Part shown: piece by piece, positions 62,901 to 64,000 of the stretch
Layout of the letters: every line of letters begins with the position of its first letter
How positions within the stretch are numbered: the first letter of the stretch is position 1
Assembly: GCF_036370855.1 (NCBI RefSeq)
Contig: NC_088099.1
Coordinates: 20,923,501 to 20,987,500, forward strand
Source: Dromaius novaehollandiae
Lineage: Eukaryota > Chordata > Aves > Casuariiformes > Dromaiidae
Length of the DNA stretch: 64,000 nt
Direction of reading: 5' to 3'
Program-made: the position numbers and the translations under genes
Notes under the pieces: model-generated
What the model saw: the letters and a program-made list of their open reading frames with translations, nothing else
What the model was told of the DNA's origin: nothing
The model's database searches: none

Positions 62901-64000
62901 GACTGGGAGTTTTGCTTTTTGTCCTTTGGAGGGCCTTGTTGAAGCCTCGTGGTATTGTTAAGTAACTGCCATCCCACGCTGGCAGAGTAGGAGGTTTAAA
63001 ACTGCTGTAGTGTTTTCCAAGATTGGTGACTGAGATGGAGAAAATGATTTTTGTTGTGAATATGGAATGTCAGAGGAAGAATAAGACTGTGGCTGCCTGG
63101 GTTCTTAGAGTAGTTGTCCTTACGGCTTGACTTTGAGATAAAGTTGGCTCAGAAACCTGCGAGTGTTATGGCTGAGTACCTAGACTGAGAAAACTCTGGT
63201 TATTATGCAAGGGCACAATCAGATTTGTTAATCCATCGGATCCCATAGTAACGTAGGGTAATAAGAAGTGTTGCACTGTTACTTTTGTACTGTTACTATT
63301 CTGAGCAATTTGGGAATTGGACTACCTACTTGCATTTTTGGCTGCTCCTAAATTGTTGAAGTGATTAACTTAAATGGCTTGTTTAAAATGTTATTGTTCT
63401 AAGAAGTTTGACTTAGTAAGATGGGGAGATAACCTTTTGCCTGAGAAAAGACTATGCTTTCATGTCCACCAAATGGTTACTGACGTTGTGTCCAAATGAA
63501 GAAAATAGAATCGTGAACTCTTGCCAAATCAAATGTAATAGTCACTTCTGTATAACCAGTTTCAAATTGACAAAAGGATTAGGACCAAGTAGTATTCGTC
63601 TTAAAACTCAGATTAAATAGCTTAACTAAGAGTCTGTGCAGACTCAGTAATAAAACTACCTTGTTACCTGAGAATGAGAGCGTGGTAAATGTGATGTCAA
63701 CTTTTTGGAAAGATTCCAGGAAGATCTGGAGAACTATAAGCTTGTACGGCTGATATATGAACTGATCAATTTAATTATGTTATTTGTTACAGCTTTTACT
63801 GGCTGATACCTGCTTAGCAAATATGAAACGCTCTGGATGAATCAACTTGGCATCTGCAGAACCTGTGGAACTCCTTGCCAAAATACGTTCTTCACTATAA
63901 CAACTTGTATGGTGTCAAGGGAACTATCTGTTGCTTACTATTTTTAGCTTGCAGTGAGGAAGGCACAACAGGCCTCTGAATATCTTTGAAACTTTATATG
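59966..64000 (+). other. DNAJC1: DNAJC1 intron 1 (5' part, continues past the window)
   Basis: The intron begins with GTGAGC. The first 260 bases stay GC-rich, then the sequence becomes ordinary AT-rich intron. I looked for a frame encoding the next part of the J domain (an ADIRKAYRKL-like helix II, then HPD) on the + strand and did not find it, so exon 2 lies beyond 64000. Open frames such as 62283-62609 have no family motif. No clear repeat or RNA gene was recognised in this part. Confidence 0.85.
60155..60186. repeat. Perfect 16-bp tandem duplication at the start of intron 1
   Basis: The unit GGCAGCCCGGAGCCCC occurs twice head-to-tail (60155-60170 and 60171-60186). It lies 190 bp downstream of the splice donor, inside the CpG island, and looks like a minisatellite seed. 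Confidence 0.95.

Noticed and set aside
1..64000. CRISPR arrays, operons, tRNA or rRNA genes, bacterial mobile elements
   Set aside because: No regularly spaced repeats, no cloverleaf or rRNA signature, and the window is clearly vertebrate.

Overview
This window looks like vertebrate nuclear DNA: long AT-rich gene-free stretches, one dense CpG island, a spliced first exon with a GT donor, microsatellites, and heavily decayed interspersed repeats. Several of the decayed repeats carry motifs I associate with ancient amniote and sauropsid repeats (paired 'GACTTCAATGGAGTTAC'-like arms, MIR-like SINE cores). I see no Alu- or L1-like sequence. A bird is the most likely source. A turtle or crocodilian is not excluded, because I could not find a clear copy of the CR1 3' end that is common in birds.

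The only protein-coding sequence I can support is exon 1 of DNAJC1 (ERdj1/MTJ1, an ER-membrane HSP40 co-chaperone) at 59801-59965 on the + strand. It has a strong ATG context, a signal peptide, the conserved start of the family's lumenal region (SGDLELFDLVEEV, then FLGVQQ), and a CAG|GTGAGC splice donor. It lies in a CpG island of about 1.3 kb (about 58930-60230). The promoter part holds an inverted CCAAT box, a near-perfect CRE, an E2F-like site, a GC box and a very regular G-quadruplex motif. From 59966 to the window end is the start of intron 1; exon 2 was not found.

Positions 1 to about 58900 hold no gene I can recognise. All open frames there are short, without family motifs, and behave like chance frames. 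In mammals the DNA upstream of DNAJC1 leads towards COMMD3-BMI1, so this is probably a gene-poor regulatory interval. Within it, three small CpG-retaining patches stand out (about 4.34-4.69, 8.64-8.79 and 12.81-12.90 kb). They could be orphan CpG islands, lncRNA promoters or enhancers. There are also a long polypyrimidine tract, several (TG)n/(TA)n tracts including a perfect 34-bp palindrome, poly-A runs, and at least ten decayed repeat copies.

I found no CRISPR array, no tRNA or rRNA gene, no intact transposon and no recognisable viral gene. No new multi-gene system is visible. The most interesting points are the DNAJC1 promoter architecture and the orphan CpG patches.
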